Origin: an uncultured Clostridia bacterium | GTDB taxonomy: Bacteria; Bacillota; Clostridia; Oscillospirales; Ruminococcaceae | DNA length: 63,754 nt | Assembly: GCA_947177735.1 (NCBI GenBank) | Contig: CAMWVP010000003.1 | Location: 1-63,754 of the forward strand | Direction: 5' to 3' | In this document: one piece after another, positions 54,065-61,713 of the stretch | How the letters are laid out: every line of letters begins with the position of its first letter | Numbering within the stretch: the first letter of the stretch is position 1 | Notes under the pieces: generated by a model | The model's database searches: none | Seen by the model: only the letters and a program-made list of their open reading frames with translations | What the model was told of the DNA's origin: nothing | Position numbers and translations under genes: made by a program

Positions 54065-54169
54065 ATGGACGCTTTAAGGAAACAATGTTTTTTCTGCAAG
54101 GTGAGATTTGATGAAAATACAGTACCTTGCGTGAATGATGAAAAAATAATTTTGAATATGAGGTGGTAA
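54065..54169 (+). CDS. Possible 34-residue Cys-containing peptide
   Basis: A short frame (MDALRKQCFFCKVRFDENTVPC...) with a CxxC and a further Cys fills the gap between the lysozyme-adhesin and the holin-like gene. Its end overlaps the next gene's ribosome site (AGGTGG). Its own ribosome site is weak, so expression is doubtful. Confidence 0.4.
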   Translation: MDALRKQCFFCKVRFDENTVPCVNDEKIILNMRW

Positions 54170-54172
54170 TTT

Positions 54173-54490
54173 ATGGCAGAGGAGTTTGTTTCCAGAAGTG
54201 TGTGCGATGAACGCTGCAAGGGGCTTGAGGCGGAAGACAAGCGACAGAACGAACGACTTGACGATCTTGAAGTTATGGTTCGGCAGATAAATTCGCTTAC
54301 GGTTTCCGTGGAAAAACTGGCATTGAGCATGGATAGCATGGTCAAAGAGCTTTCCGAGCAGAGCGGGCGTATGGCAAAGCTCGAGGGGCGCGATGGCGAG
54401 AACTGGAAAAAGGTTGTCGGCGGAATAATTACGGGAGTTGTAGGAGGTCTGGTAGTTTTTGCTATGGGCAAACTGGGATTTCCCGTTTGA
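54173..54490 (+). CDS. XhlA-like coiled-coil membrane protein (105 aa)
   Basis: The N-terminal 75 residues form a coiled coil (DKRQNERLDDLEVMVRQINS, LALSMDSMVKELSEQ) and one membrane helix follows (about 80-100, VVGGIITGVVGGLVVFAMG). This is the layout of the haemolysin XhlA family, which assists holins or anchors complexes in phage lysis modules. GAGGTGG precedes the ATG. The distance from the endolysin (7 kb) is unusual. Confidence 0.75.
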   Translation: MAEEFVSRSVCDERCKGLEAEDKRQNERLDDLEVMVRQINSLTVSVEKLALSMDSMVKELSEQSGRMAKLEGRDGENWKKVVGGIITGVVGGLVVFAMGKLGFPV

Positions 54491-54504
54491 TTGGGGGTGA
54501 GAAT

Positions 54505-54894
54505 ATGGCAAAAGCCAAGAAGGCGGCTGCTGTGGGCAACATTGCCGGGTCTGATACAGCGGAAATAATGACAGTTTTTGATGAGTTTGCTGAAACTGTC
54601 ACACAGAGCTTGACATACGGAAGTTCTGGCAGAAAGCACGTTGCTTTAGACCAGCTATATATAATCAGAGATTACATTGATAGAAAAAACAATATACAAG
54701 ACGAGAAACATATAACCGATGAAACGGGAGTACACGGGCTGCGCGTTTACTCAAATAAATTACAGTATAAAGGCAAGGACGGCAATTGGCATGACGTTTT
54801 TGTCGGGGAAGGCGGTACATGCACTGTTTCTCCCGATATTGCCAGTGCGGAAGTTGCAGACGACAAGGAAGTTTCGGACTTGTTCGGAGTGTAA
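54505..54894 (+). CDS. Small fibre-associated protein (129 aa)
   Basis: A protein starting MAKAKKAAAVG with a helical middle (HVALDQLYIIRDYIDRKN) and a beta part (RVYSNKLQYKGKDGNWHDVFVG). The C-terminus SAEVADDKEVSDLFGV shares the motif seen at the ends of the tail tube and the 55076 protein. GGGGGTGAG precedes ATG 54505. A fibre or fibre-attachment role is inferred from position. Confidence 0.65.
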   Translation: MAKAKKAAAVGNIAGSDTAEIMTVFDEFAETVTQSLTYGSSGRKHVALDQLYIIRDYIDRKNNIQDEKHITDETGVHGLRVYSNKLQYKGKDGNWHDVFVGEGGTCTVSPDIASAEVADDKEVSDLFGV

Positions 54895-55075
54895 CGGGAC
54901 AACTATTATTATGTGGGCAAGAATTATGCTTGCCTTAACTTGGAGTTAATTCTCCTTATAGATACAATAAAACTACCGTTGGAGAAAATGGTGATTTATT
55001 TGTGTCATATTTACTTTGGAATAATACGGTGCTGTGCTGTATTATATATATTTTTACTTTTGGAGGTATTTTACT
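54895..55075 (+). pseudogene. Degenerate coding remnant and hairpins
   Basis: Between two fibre genes, the frame around 54957-55035 reads YRYNKTTVGENGDLFVSYLL, protein-like but without a start or context, suggesting the relic of a fibre gene. A hairpin GGCAAG/CTTGCC lies at about 54917-54935, and AATACGG/CTGTATT followed by a T-rich tract at about 55023-55055 may terminate. Confidence 0.4.
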
Positions 55076-55621
55076 ATGGCTAATGAGAAACTTGTAACAT
55101 TGGATCAACTGAACATTGTTAAGACCTATGTGGACAATGCGGATGCTAAGTCCATCAAGGCGGCTGAGTATGCGGACAACAAGATCAGTCTGTACACTAC
55201 TGCCGACAAGAGCGGTACTGCGGCTATTGAAATTGATCTGCCCGAGGAAATGTTCCTCGATCAGACCAAAACTACTCTTGTAGATGAGTTTGCTTGGAGC
55301 AATACCGAATATCCGGGTTCTACAGACCCTGATCTCGACGGTAAGCCGGTTCTGGTACTTGCCGTTAAGGGTGATAAGACGGTAGACTACTCGTTCATTG
55401 CCCTTGACAGCATTGTTAAGCCTTACACAGGCGATGACACTGACACTGCAACTACTACAGTGGAGAACGGCGCTATTGCGGTAGATGTTAAGGTATCCGA
55501 GGCGAAAGATAACGCGATTATTTTAAAGGATGACGGCTTGTATGTAGCACCCGCGGAGGCTCCCACGGATATTGTGTATGCGACAAACGCAGAGGTTGAA
55601 GCTTTGTTCTCAAATTCCTGA
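55076..55621 (+). CDS. Fibre/head-fibre-like protein (181 aa)
   Basis: Starts MANEKLVTLDQLNIVKTYVDNAD, the N-terminal helix repeated in many Firmicutes phage fibre proteins, then beta-rich regions (KPVLVLAVKGDKTVDYSFIA) and ends YATNAEVEALFSNS. ATG 55076 follows GGAGGTA; an upstream in-frame start has no ribosome site. A clean terminator follows. Codon choice suggests strong expression. The exact site on the virion is unknown. Confidence 0.7.
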   Translation: MANEKLVTLDQLNIVKTYVDNADAKSIKAAEYADNKISLYTTADKSGTAAIEIDLPEEMFLDQTKTTLVDEFAWSNTEYPGSTDPDLDGKPVLVLAVKGDKTVDYSFIALDSIVKPYTGDDTDTATTTVENGAIAVDVKVSEAKDNAIILKDDGLYVAPAEAPTDIVYATNAEVEALFSNS

Positions 55622-55642
55622 TTTAATTTTTCTTAATTTCTT

Positions 55643-55677
55643 TTCGCCTCGGTATTCATTCGCCGAGGCGAATTTTT
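55643..55677 (+). terminator. Terminator after the fibre-like gene
   Basis: Perfect 10-bp stem TTCGCCTCGG (55643-55652)/CCGAGGCGAA (55663-55672), loop of 10, then TTTTT. The segment from the loop onward is repeated, degenerated, at 59362-59415. Confidence 0.9.
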
Positions 55678-55696
55678 AAGAGAGGAGGGCTTGTAA

Positions 55697-57091
55697 ATGA
55701 GTGAAAGTGAACAAATAAAAGTAATTGGGATTGACAACCTTAATGTATTTAAGAGTAAGGTTGATGAGGAAATCAGTACAAAAGTTCAGTCTATAAGTGC
55801 GGCTGATGTCGGAGCGTTGACGGAAATTAAAATTGGAGCAGTTACTACAGGAGACGCGGGCAGCAAGGCATCGGCGGATATAATTATAAATGGCACCGTT
55901 GCCACATTGAATTTAATTATACCTAAAGGTGATCAAGGGGATGCCGGTGCGCAGGGCATTCAAGGGGTCAAAGGGGCAACGGGAGCTCCCGCAGGTTTTG
56001 GGACGCCGACTGCAACGGTGGATGCAAATGTTGGTACTCCGAGTGTAGCAGTAACTGCTACGGGAGATAACACGGCAAAGGTGTTTAATTTTGATTTCAA
56101 AAATCTTAAGGGTGCAAAAGGCGATAAAGGAGACCCGGGAACAAACGGTACAAATGGAGCTAAAGGTGCAACAGGTACGCGCGGAAGCCGCTGGAATACG
56201 GGAACAGCTATAACGGGCACGTCTACAACGGCGACCGTGTTTTCGGGCAGTGGTATAACCGACGCGCTTGTGAACGATATGTATCTTAATATATCAACCG
56301 GCGCGGTTTACAAATGTACCACGGCAGGTGCTGCGGCAGCGGCAAAGTGGGTGTATGTCGGCAGTATTAAGGGTGATACGGGTGATGCATTGCCGTTGGC
56401 AGGTGGAACAATGACCGATACAGTAGCTTCTTCTAAAACTACAAAAACCCATTTAGCGGGTAATCAAGGCGAGGCGATAATCAATTCCACAGCAGAAGCC
56501 GGAGCGTACACCATGCTTGATAAGCTGAACTCCACAAATGGCTACTTTACCGATGGTGTATATCAAGGTAAGAGGTTATTATACTATACCGCAAAGGAAA
56601 CTGTAGATGCCCAAAAAAATGCGTTTACTAAAAGCGTAACGTTATTAGACGAGTCCGGTAATACAGCATTCCCCGGAACAGTTTCTGCCAGTGCGTTTAG
56701 CGGAAATGCAACCAGTGCCACTAAATTGCAGACAGCAAGAAAGATTAACGGAGTAGCTTTTAATGGCACCGCCGATATAACTCTCACCCCTGCGAATATA
56801 GGTGCGGCAGAAGCTTCGCACTCTCACGTCAGCACAGGAACAGTATCTGTTCCAATAACAGGCTGGGGGAAAGACAGTACGGCAATCTTCCCGAATTACT
56901 ACGACTTGGCTATCAGCGGTATTCTCGCAACGGACAGGGTAGACCTGATAGTCGCCATTGCCAGTCTTGACACGGCGCTGAAATGCGGTTTGTGCGGGAT
57001 AACAGAATCGTCCGCGGGTAAGGTGCGAATCCGTTCGCGAACAGTTCCGACGGCGGCGATCAGCCTGCAATACTGGGTGATGAAAAAGTAA
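55697..57091 (+). CDS. Collagen-like tail fibre (464 aa)
   Basis: N-terminal helix MSESEQIKVIGIDNLNVFKSKVDEEI, a beta segment, two collagen-like Gly-X-Y tracts (KGDQGDAGAQGIQGVKG and KGDKGDPGTNGTNGAKG) and the tail-fibre repeats MTDTVASSKTTKTHLAGNQG, TSATKLQTARKINGVAFNG, ending with NIGAAEASHSH and a small C-terminal beta domain. The collagen tract and repeat indicate a trimeric fibre. GAGAGGAGGG precedes the ATG. The C-terminal domain (VDLIVAIASLDTALKCGLCG) is probably the receptor-contacting part. Confidence 0.9.
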   Translation: MSESEQIKVIGIDNLNVFKSKVDEEISTKVQSISAADVGALTEIKIGAVTTGDAGSKASADIIINGTVATLNLIIPKGDQGDAGAQGIQGVKGATGAPAGFGTPTATVDANVGTPSVAVTATGDNTAKVFNFDFKNLKGAKGDKGDPGTNGTNGAKGATGTRGSRWNTGTAITGTSTTATVFSGSGITDALVNDMYLNISTGAVYKCTTAGAAAAAKWVYVGSIKGDTGDALPLAGGTMTDTVASSKTTKTHLAGNQGEAIINSTAEAGAYTMLDKLNSTNGYFTDGVYQGKRLLYYTAKETVDAQKNAFTKSVTLLDESGNTAFPGTVSASAFSGNATSATKLQTARKINGVAFNGTADITLTPANIGAAEASHSHVSTGTVSVPITGWGKDSTAIFPNYYDLAISGILATDRVDLIVAIASLDTALKCGLCGITESSAGKVRIRSRTVPTAAISLQYWVMKK

Positions 57092-57103
57092 AGGAGGATA
57101 ACT

Positions 57104-58399
57104 ATGGCTTGGGGAAATTTAAATATTCCCGACACCGAATCGGGATATTACAATATGAACATACCGTCGCAGAGCGGTACGCTTACCTACACGGGGGCAA
57201 ATCAGACTCCCGCGTGGAACTACTACGACGCGAACAAGATGACTATTGCCGTCACCGCTCAAAAGAACGTCGGAACTTACACCGCGACGTTTACGCCGAT
57301 AGACCCGTACATCTGGATCGATGGCACATTGACTCCGAAAGAGGTGTCGTGGACGATAGCAAAGGCAAACAGCTCGTTCACGCTTTCGGCGACTTCGGCT
57401 TCATTGACAAGCTCAGCGCTCAACAAGGAGATCACGGTTACAAAGACGGGTACAACGGGAGCGGTAACGGCAAGCTCGTCGAATACGGACGTTGCGACTG
57501 TCGCGGTATCGGGTAACAAAATAACGATCACGGCGGTCAAGACGGGCAGCGCGACTATCACGGTAAAGGTCGCGGGAGACAGCAACTACAACGCTCCGGC
57601 GAACAAGACTATCGCAGTCACTTGCAAAGTAGTATCTGCCACACTCTCGGAGAATACTCCCGCGCAGATCAAGGAGATCGCGGACTCGGGGCAGGGCGGC
57701 AACTATTGGAAACCGGGCGACACGATAGATATCCTCATAAAAGGCACGGTCGGAAAGCTCTCTATAAATGGAACGTACAAGGCTGTCATACTCGGAATAA
57801 ACCACAATAAGTCCATAGAGGGAAACGGTGTGCATTTCATTATAGGAAAGAACTCATATGGCAGGGATATTGCTTTCTGCGATAGTGATTATGAATTGAC
57901 CGGGAGCTCAGCGGCATTCCGAATGAACACTGCGGCATCCAATGTAGGTGGCTGGGAAAACAGCCATATGCGTAAAACCATTTGTTCAGCCTTTTTGAGT
58001 GCACTCCCCACCGAGTGGCAGAACGCCATTTCGGCTTGCACAAAATACAGCGACAATACTGGCTGTAAGATTACAACCTCTGGTATTGAAAGTAGTACAG
58101 CAAGTAATGTCACCTCAACCAGTGATAAGATTTTCTTGCTTTCCGAGTTTGAAGTGTTTGGCGCACGAAAGTTCGCAAACAGCGCGGAAAAGGATAAGCA
58201 AGCACAGTACGAATACTACAAGAATGGCAACCGCAAAGAACGCTATCGCCATGATGACGCTTCTACCGATGTCTTTTGGTGGCTTCGTTCTGTTCGCTCA
58301 GACACCACTAATCAGTTTTGTGCGGTGGGTCGCAGTGGTGAAGCATATAACAGCTCCGCTTTCGATTCTTATGGGTTCGCTCCCGCGTTCAAACTTTAA
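57104..58399 (+). CDS. Ig-like repeat plus lectin-like (DUF6273) tail protein (431 aa)
   Basis: Residues 15-90 form one MBG-type repeat like those in the giant adhesin (SGTLTYTGANQTPAWNYYD). A BIG2-type Ig domain follows (ATSASLTSSALNKEITVTKT to GSATITVKVAGDSNYN). The last 245 residues are a DUF6273-like, C-type-lectin-fold domain: FLLSEFEVFG, then FWWLRSVRSDTTNQFCAVG and the terminal YGFAPAFKL. In many gut phages this last segment is the variable region of a diversity-generating retroelement; no reverse transcriptase is present here. AAAGGAGG precedes the ATG. Confidence 0.85.
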   Translation: MAWGNLNIPDTESGYYNMNIPSQSGTLTYTGANQTPAWNYYDANKMTIAVTAQKNVGTYTATFTPIDPYIWIDGTLTPKEVSWTIAKANSSFTLSATSASLTSSALNKEITVTKTGTTGAVTASSSNTDVATVAVSGNKITITAVKTGSATITVKVAGDSNYNAPANKTIAVTCKVVSATLSENTPAQIKEIADSGQGGNYWKPGDTIDILIKGTVGKLSINGTYKAVILGINHNKSIEGNGVHFIIGKNSYGRDIAFCDSDYELTGSSAAFRMNTAASNVGGWENSHMRKTICSAFLSALPTEWQNAISACTKYSDNTGCKITTSGIESSTASNVTSTSDKIFLLSEFEVFGARKFANSAEKDKQAQYEYYKNGNRKERYRHDDASTDVFWWLRSVRSDTTNQFCAVGRSGEAYNSSAFDSYGFAPAFKL

Positions 58400-58408
58400 G
58401 GAGGGCAT

Positions 58409-58822
58409 ATGGGTAGATATATTACGCATAAACGCTTCCGCGGCATAGGGGCTTGCGGAAAGCAGCTCAATATCCCTTATGGAACGGAGTGCCCCATGCT
58501 CGGTGACTTTATAATGACACCGTGCGGTCGGCATATATGCGCCAAAACAAGCCAAACGGCGCAAATGCACTTCGCGTGCAATGACGATGGGCGTGGGCTA
58601 GAGCGCGGTGCGCTTACATACGCTATCGCCTTTGCCAACAGAGACGCGGGGAACGGGTATCGGTTCAGCGACGAGGAGCAGCGGCTCCTCCGCCGCAAGT
58701 GGGGGAAGTTCCTGATGAATTTCAGCGATGTTATCCTGTTTAACGACGCTTTTTTCGCGGCTGACCCCGACGAGCTGGAGCAGCTTGCGAAAGATATACA
58801 CATTAAAATAAGGAGGAAGTAA
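58409..58822 (+). CDS. Conserved phage protein of unknown function (137 aa)
   Basis: MGRYITHKRFRGIGACGKQL with several Cys (ECPML, TPCGRHIC) and the segment HFACNDDGRGLERGALTYAI resembles small proteins commonly found just downstream of tail-fibre genes in Firmicutes phages. The Cys spacing suggests metal binding. No function is established to my knowledge. It starts 9 nt after the lectin-like protein (AAGGAGGG). Confidence 0.7.
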   Translation: MGRYITHKRFRGIGACGKQLNIPYGTECPMLGDFIMTPCGRHICAKTSQTAQMHFACNDDGRGLERGALTYAIAFANRDAGNGYRFSDEEQRLLRRKWGKFLMNFSDVILFNDAFFAADPDELEQLAKDIHIKIRRK

Positions 58823-58829
58823 ATTCGCT

Positions 58830-59171
58830 ATGATGTATAAAATTGTCACGGACGAGGGTGTTATTGCTTTGTGCGACGAGCCGTGGTATGTACGCAAAAA
58901 AACCGAATCGGGAGCGTGGATACACTGCGGAGAGGACGAAGCGGAAATGCTCTCGGTGAATGGAACGCTGTACTCTCTCGATGAAGTCATTGTCGCCCCG
59001 CAGGAAACGGGGACGGTAGTGTTTGAGCACGCGCTTAAAATTAACGAGCAGGGTGTGGCTATCGTCGGCATTGAGGACAGCGTTTGCGAGCTGGATTCTT
59101 TACAGGAGGAACGTCTCGCAATGATCGAGCAGGCTATTACAGAGCTTGACGCAGAAAAGGGAGGTATTTGA
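58830..59171 (+). CDS. Hypothetical protein (113 aa)
   Basis: A short acidic alpha/beta protein (YKIVTDEGVIALCDEPWYV) with a helical C-terminus (EERLAMIEQAITELDAEKGG). GGAGGAAG precedes two consecutive ATGs at 58830 and 58833. Gap of 7 nt to the previous gene. No family recognised; the coiled C-terminus suggests a fibre accessory. Confidence 0.65.
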   Translation: MMYKIVTDEGVIALCDEPWYVRKKTESGAWIHCGEDEAEMLSVNGTLYSLDEVIVAPQETGTVVFEHALKINEQGVAIVGIEDSVCELDSLQEERLAMIEQAITELDAEKGGI

Positions 59172-59173
59172 TT

Positions 59174-59353
59174 ATGGGGGTCAACGAAATTTGGGCTAAC
59201 AGACTGGTCGCGGGCACTCAGATGTGGAACAAGGTTCCCGCATCACGCAAGGAGACAATAAAGGAGATATTGGCGCAACGCGTTGCGGACGGGAAGATTT
59301 CCGCTGAACGTTTTGTGGAAATCACAGGCGAACCACTTGATATCAATATGTAA
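59174..59353 (+). CDS. XkdX-like small protein (59 aa)
   Basis: The short protein MGVNEIWANRLVAGTQMWNKVP..RKETIKEILAQRVADGKI..ERFVEITG has the size and pattern of the XkdX family found beside fibre genes in Firmicutes phages. ATG 59174 follows GGGAGG. Function of the family is unknown. Confidence 0.75.
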   Translation: MGVNEIWANRLVAGTQMWNKVPASRKETIKEILAQRVADGKISAERFVEITGEPLDINM

Positions 59354-59360
59354 AAGTTAA

Positions 59361-59744
59361 TTGGTGTTCATTCGTCCAGGTGAATTTTTAGGGAAGGGGA
59401 GAGGGCTTATAAATGAAGAAAAAGTTGTAACACTTGGCAACCTTGATGTTTTTAAGGAGTGCATTGAAAATAAAATGCTGGATAATTCACCAAAACAAAT
59501 TTCAATAACAAGTGATATGTGGGAATTACAATCGGCAATTGAAGGCTATGAATATTCGGCATCCGTTTTATTAGATGAAGTCACAAGCGATAACCACGGA
59601 CATATTGATTTCGATATTCACAGTATCTCAACATGTGTGGAAGCAGAGATAGCTCCTTCTGGCAAGACTGAGGATGGCAAAATTATATTATATGCGAAGA
59701 AATTGCCAAGCAAGACGGTGAGCGGGGTAGTTACTATTTATTGA
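59361..59744 (+). CDS. Small fibre protein with a disrupted start (about 110-127 aa)
   Basis: The protein (EEKVVTLGNLDVFKECIENK ... GVVTIY) has the fibre-type N-terminal helix seen at 55697. The leader up to the ATG copies that of the collagen-like fibre gene (GGGCTTATAA ATG at 59404-59416), but here that ATG is one base out of frame and stops after five codons. The only upstream in-frame start is TTG 59361, without a ribosome site. Either a rare start (ATA) is used or a single-base deletion has inactivated it. Confidence 0.55.
   Translation: MVFIRPGEFLGKGRGLINEEKVVTLGNLDVFKECIENKMLDNSPKQISITSDMWELQSAIEGYEYSASVLLDEVTSDNHGHIDFDIHSISTCVEAEIAPSGKTEDGKIILYAKKLPSKTVSGVVTIY
59362..59415 (+). repeat. 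Degenerate copy of the 55650-55706 leader
   Basis: GGTGTTCATTCGTCC..GGTGAATTTTTA..GAGGGCTTATAAATG matches GGTATTCATTCGCC..GGCGAATTTTTA..GAGGGCTTGTAAATG upstream of the collagen-like fibre gene; the terminator stem is lost in this copy. Confidence 0.75.
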
Positions 59745-59757
59745 GGGAGGTGGTCTT

Positions 59758-61047
59758 ATGGGAATTGTGGGAACGAATGTTTATATAATCGGTGCAGGGG
59801 GCTGTGGAGTTACCACCGAAGACTTGCCTGCGGTGCTTAAGGATTTTTGGGCGCAAAATGGTGGTGCTGGGAAAGTCCTTTTGAAGTGGGTTTTTAACAA
59901 CGCGGAAAATCTCACAGGAGTTCAGATATGCTATCAAGCGGAGAAATATCCCGCTTCGCCTAATGACGGCGCTAAAGTCGTTGTTGATAATTATACTTTA
60001 CAGAGTGTTTATGTTGAAAATTTGGAAAACGGGGTTGAATATTTCTTCCGAGCGTATCCGTATCGCGAGATAGATGGTGTGAAGTATTTTCAGACTTGTA
60101 AAGAAGCATGTGAATCGGCGGGAATACCAAATGATATTATTACCCCCGCTGATTTGGAAGTTGATGGCAACTGTTTTGTTGAAATCCCAAAATGCTCGTG
60201 GGCTGACTTAGGCGTAGGTGATTCGGAAGAAACGTTTCCGGCTTTTATTATAGACGGAAAAGAGGTCGATTCGATCTTTATTGGGAAGTATTGTGGAGAT
60301 GTTGAAAATAATAAAGCGATATCTAAAAAAGGGCGTGCGCCGAGCTCGGTAAAAATAAATCTCGCGCAAACATATTGTGAAAATATCGGCACCGGGTGGC
60401 ATATGATGACCCGACTTGAATGGACGGTTATCACTCTTTGGTGTATAAAGAATAATTTGTTTCCTGCTTATAGAGGTGGCTACACTACCACCTCTCCAAC
60501 CGGGTCTGGGGGCAACTCTTTTTCACATGATGGTACAGAAGATGGTATTTTTGATATGCATGGGGTACCGGCAGAATTTAATGGCGGTATTCGATTTATT
60601 GGTCGTGAATTGCAAATTATTTCAAGAAAAGGCGACTTTGCAAATGATGGAGCTAATGCTTCAATAGACCAAACTAATGATTCAAAATATTGGTTTGCAA
60701 TAGACGGAACCACTGGTGAGCTAATCCCGCCCGATGGAAAAGGTACAACGGAAAACAGCGTTAAAGCAAACACTACAAAATGGGATATCGTATCGACCGG
60801 CAATATGAGTGTCAAATTTACGGCAGTTACTTGTGCCGATAGTATTTGTGAAAAAGCTAAAAATTTCTTGATCGCTTTAGGACTAATGCCCCCTTATGAT
60901 TTCTCATGGAATACAAATCCGCAAATAAGCGGATTTGGCACACCGCCAAGTTTATATGTGTTCAAAACCTCTCAATTTTTAGGGACATATGCGGCAAATA
61001 CAGCTAATAACTCGGCGTATTACCGCCCTGTTTTTTATAATCCGTAA
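59758..61047 (+). CDS. Fibronectin-like plus C-type-lectin-like tail protein (429 aa)
   Basis: The first 125 residues resemble a fibronectin type III domain (VLLKWVFNNAENLTGVQICY, NGVEYFFRAYPY). The rest (from about 130) resembles the formylglycine-enzyme/C-type-lectin fold used in phage receptor proteins: FIIDGKEVDSIFIGKYCGD, AQTYCENIGTGWHMMTRLEW, GIFDMHGVPAEFNGGIRFIG, ending ANTANNSAYYRPVFYNP. The end has the Asn/Tyr/Ser-rich look of retroelement-diversified variable regions. GGGAGGTGG precedes the ATG. It is probably the last receptor-binding gene before lysis. Confidence 0.8.
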   Translation: MGIVGTNVYIIGAGGCGVTTEDLPAVLKDFWAQNGGAGKVLLKWVFNNAENLTGVQICYQAEKYPASPNDGAKVVVDNYTLQSVYVENLENGVEYFFRAYPYREIDGVKYFQTCKEACESAGIPNDIITPADLEVDGNCFVEIPKCSWADLGVGDSEETFPAFIIDGKEVDSIFIGKYCGDVENNKAISKKGRAPSSVKINLAQTYCENIGTGWHMMTRLEWTVITLWCIKNNLFPAYRGGYTTTSPTGSGGNSFSHDGTEDGIFDMHGVPAEFNGGIRFIGRELQIISRKGDFANDGANASIDQTNDSKYWFAIDGTTGELIPPDGKGTTENSVKANTTKWDIVSTGNMSVKFTAVTCADSICEKAKNFLIALGLMPPYDFSWNTNPQISGFGTPPSLYVFKTSQFLGTYAANTANNSAYYRPVFYNP

Positions 61048-61061
61048 AGGAGGATGATTTT

Positions 61062-61388
61062 ATGGCTCCGAGAAAGAACGCTAAGAAAAATACAAGAGAA
61101 AAGGATAAGTTTACTACTAGTAAAAAGATAGTTTTTATAAGTTATATGATAGGATTTGTTTTGACGGCTGTTATTGTTTTAGGTGCATTTAAAGGGTTTG
61201 ACGTATCAACAATAGGAATGGTGACATTGGCGGCTTATGCGGAAATCACGGCTTCTAACGCTTTTTATTTTTGGAAAGCAAAAAAGGAGAATACGATGAA
61301 GATAGCACTTGCGGCTGTCAAGGAAACTCCGCCGGAGCAAGTAGATGATATTGTTAAACTTGTTAATGCTATGGGAGGTATTGTATAA
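61062..61388 (+). CDS. Two-helix membrane protein, holin-like (108 aa)
   Basis: A basic N-terminus, then two hydrophobic segments (IVFISYMIGFVLTAVIVLGAF and VSTIGMVTLAAYAEITASNAFYF) and a soluble tail. Position directly before an LLH-family holin and the endolysin suggests a holin or antiholin. AAAGGAGG precedes the ATG; the stop overlaps the next start (ATGA region at 61385-61391). Confidence 0.7.
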   Translation: MAPRKNAKKNTREKDKFTTSKKIVFISYMIGFVLTAVIVLGAFKGFDVSTIGMVTLAAYAEITASNAFYFWKAKKENTMKIALAAVKETPPEQVDDIVKLVNAMGGIV

Positions 61389-61699
61389 TGACTATTGATG
61401 TTACTGCAATTGTTAATGCTGTGATTGCGCTTATAGCAGCGGATATTTCCGTCTTTGTTATTCCGTGGATCAAGTCTAAAACTTCATCGCAACAAAGAGA
61501 GGAATTGATCGCTTGGGTCAAGATCGCTGTTGCGGCAGCAGAACAAATCTATAAAGGCACAAAAAGGGGAGAGGAGAAAAAGCAGTATGTTCTTGATTTC
61601 CTTGCCAAAAATGGATTTTATGTTAATGAGGATAGTGTGAACGCTGCCATTGAGGCTGCGGTAAAGCAGTTGAACAGTGAGGGAATCGTTATCTCTTAA
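61388..61699 (+). CDS. LLH-family phage holin (103 aa)
   Basis: One N-terminal membrane segment (IVNAVIALIAADISVFVIPWI) followed by a helical region ELIAWVKIAVAAAEQIYKGTKRGEEKKQYVLDFL matches the LLH holin family of Firmicutes phages. It forms the membrane lesion that releases or activates the endolysin. It starts at the end of the preceding gene, so the two are translationally coupled. Confidence 0.85.
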   Translation: MTIDVTAIVNAVIALIAADISVFVIPWIKSKTSSQQREELIAWVKIAVAAAEQIYKGTKRGEEKKQYVLDFLAKNGFYVNEDSVNAAIEAAVKQLNSEGIVIS

Positions 61700-61713
61700 A
61701 GGGAGTGGTTTTT

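Noticed and set aside
57104..61047. A complete diversity-generating retroelement
   Set aside because: No reverse transcriptase gene and no template repeat were found in the window; only target-like domains are present.
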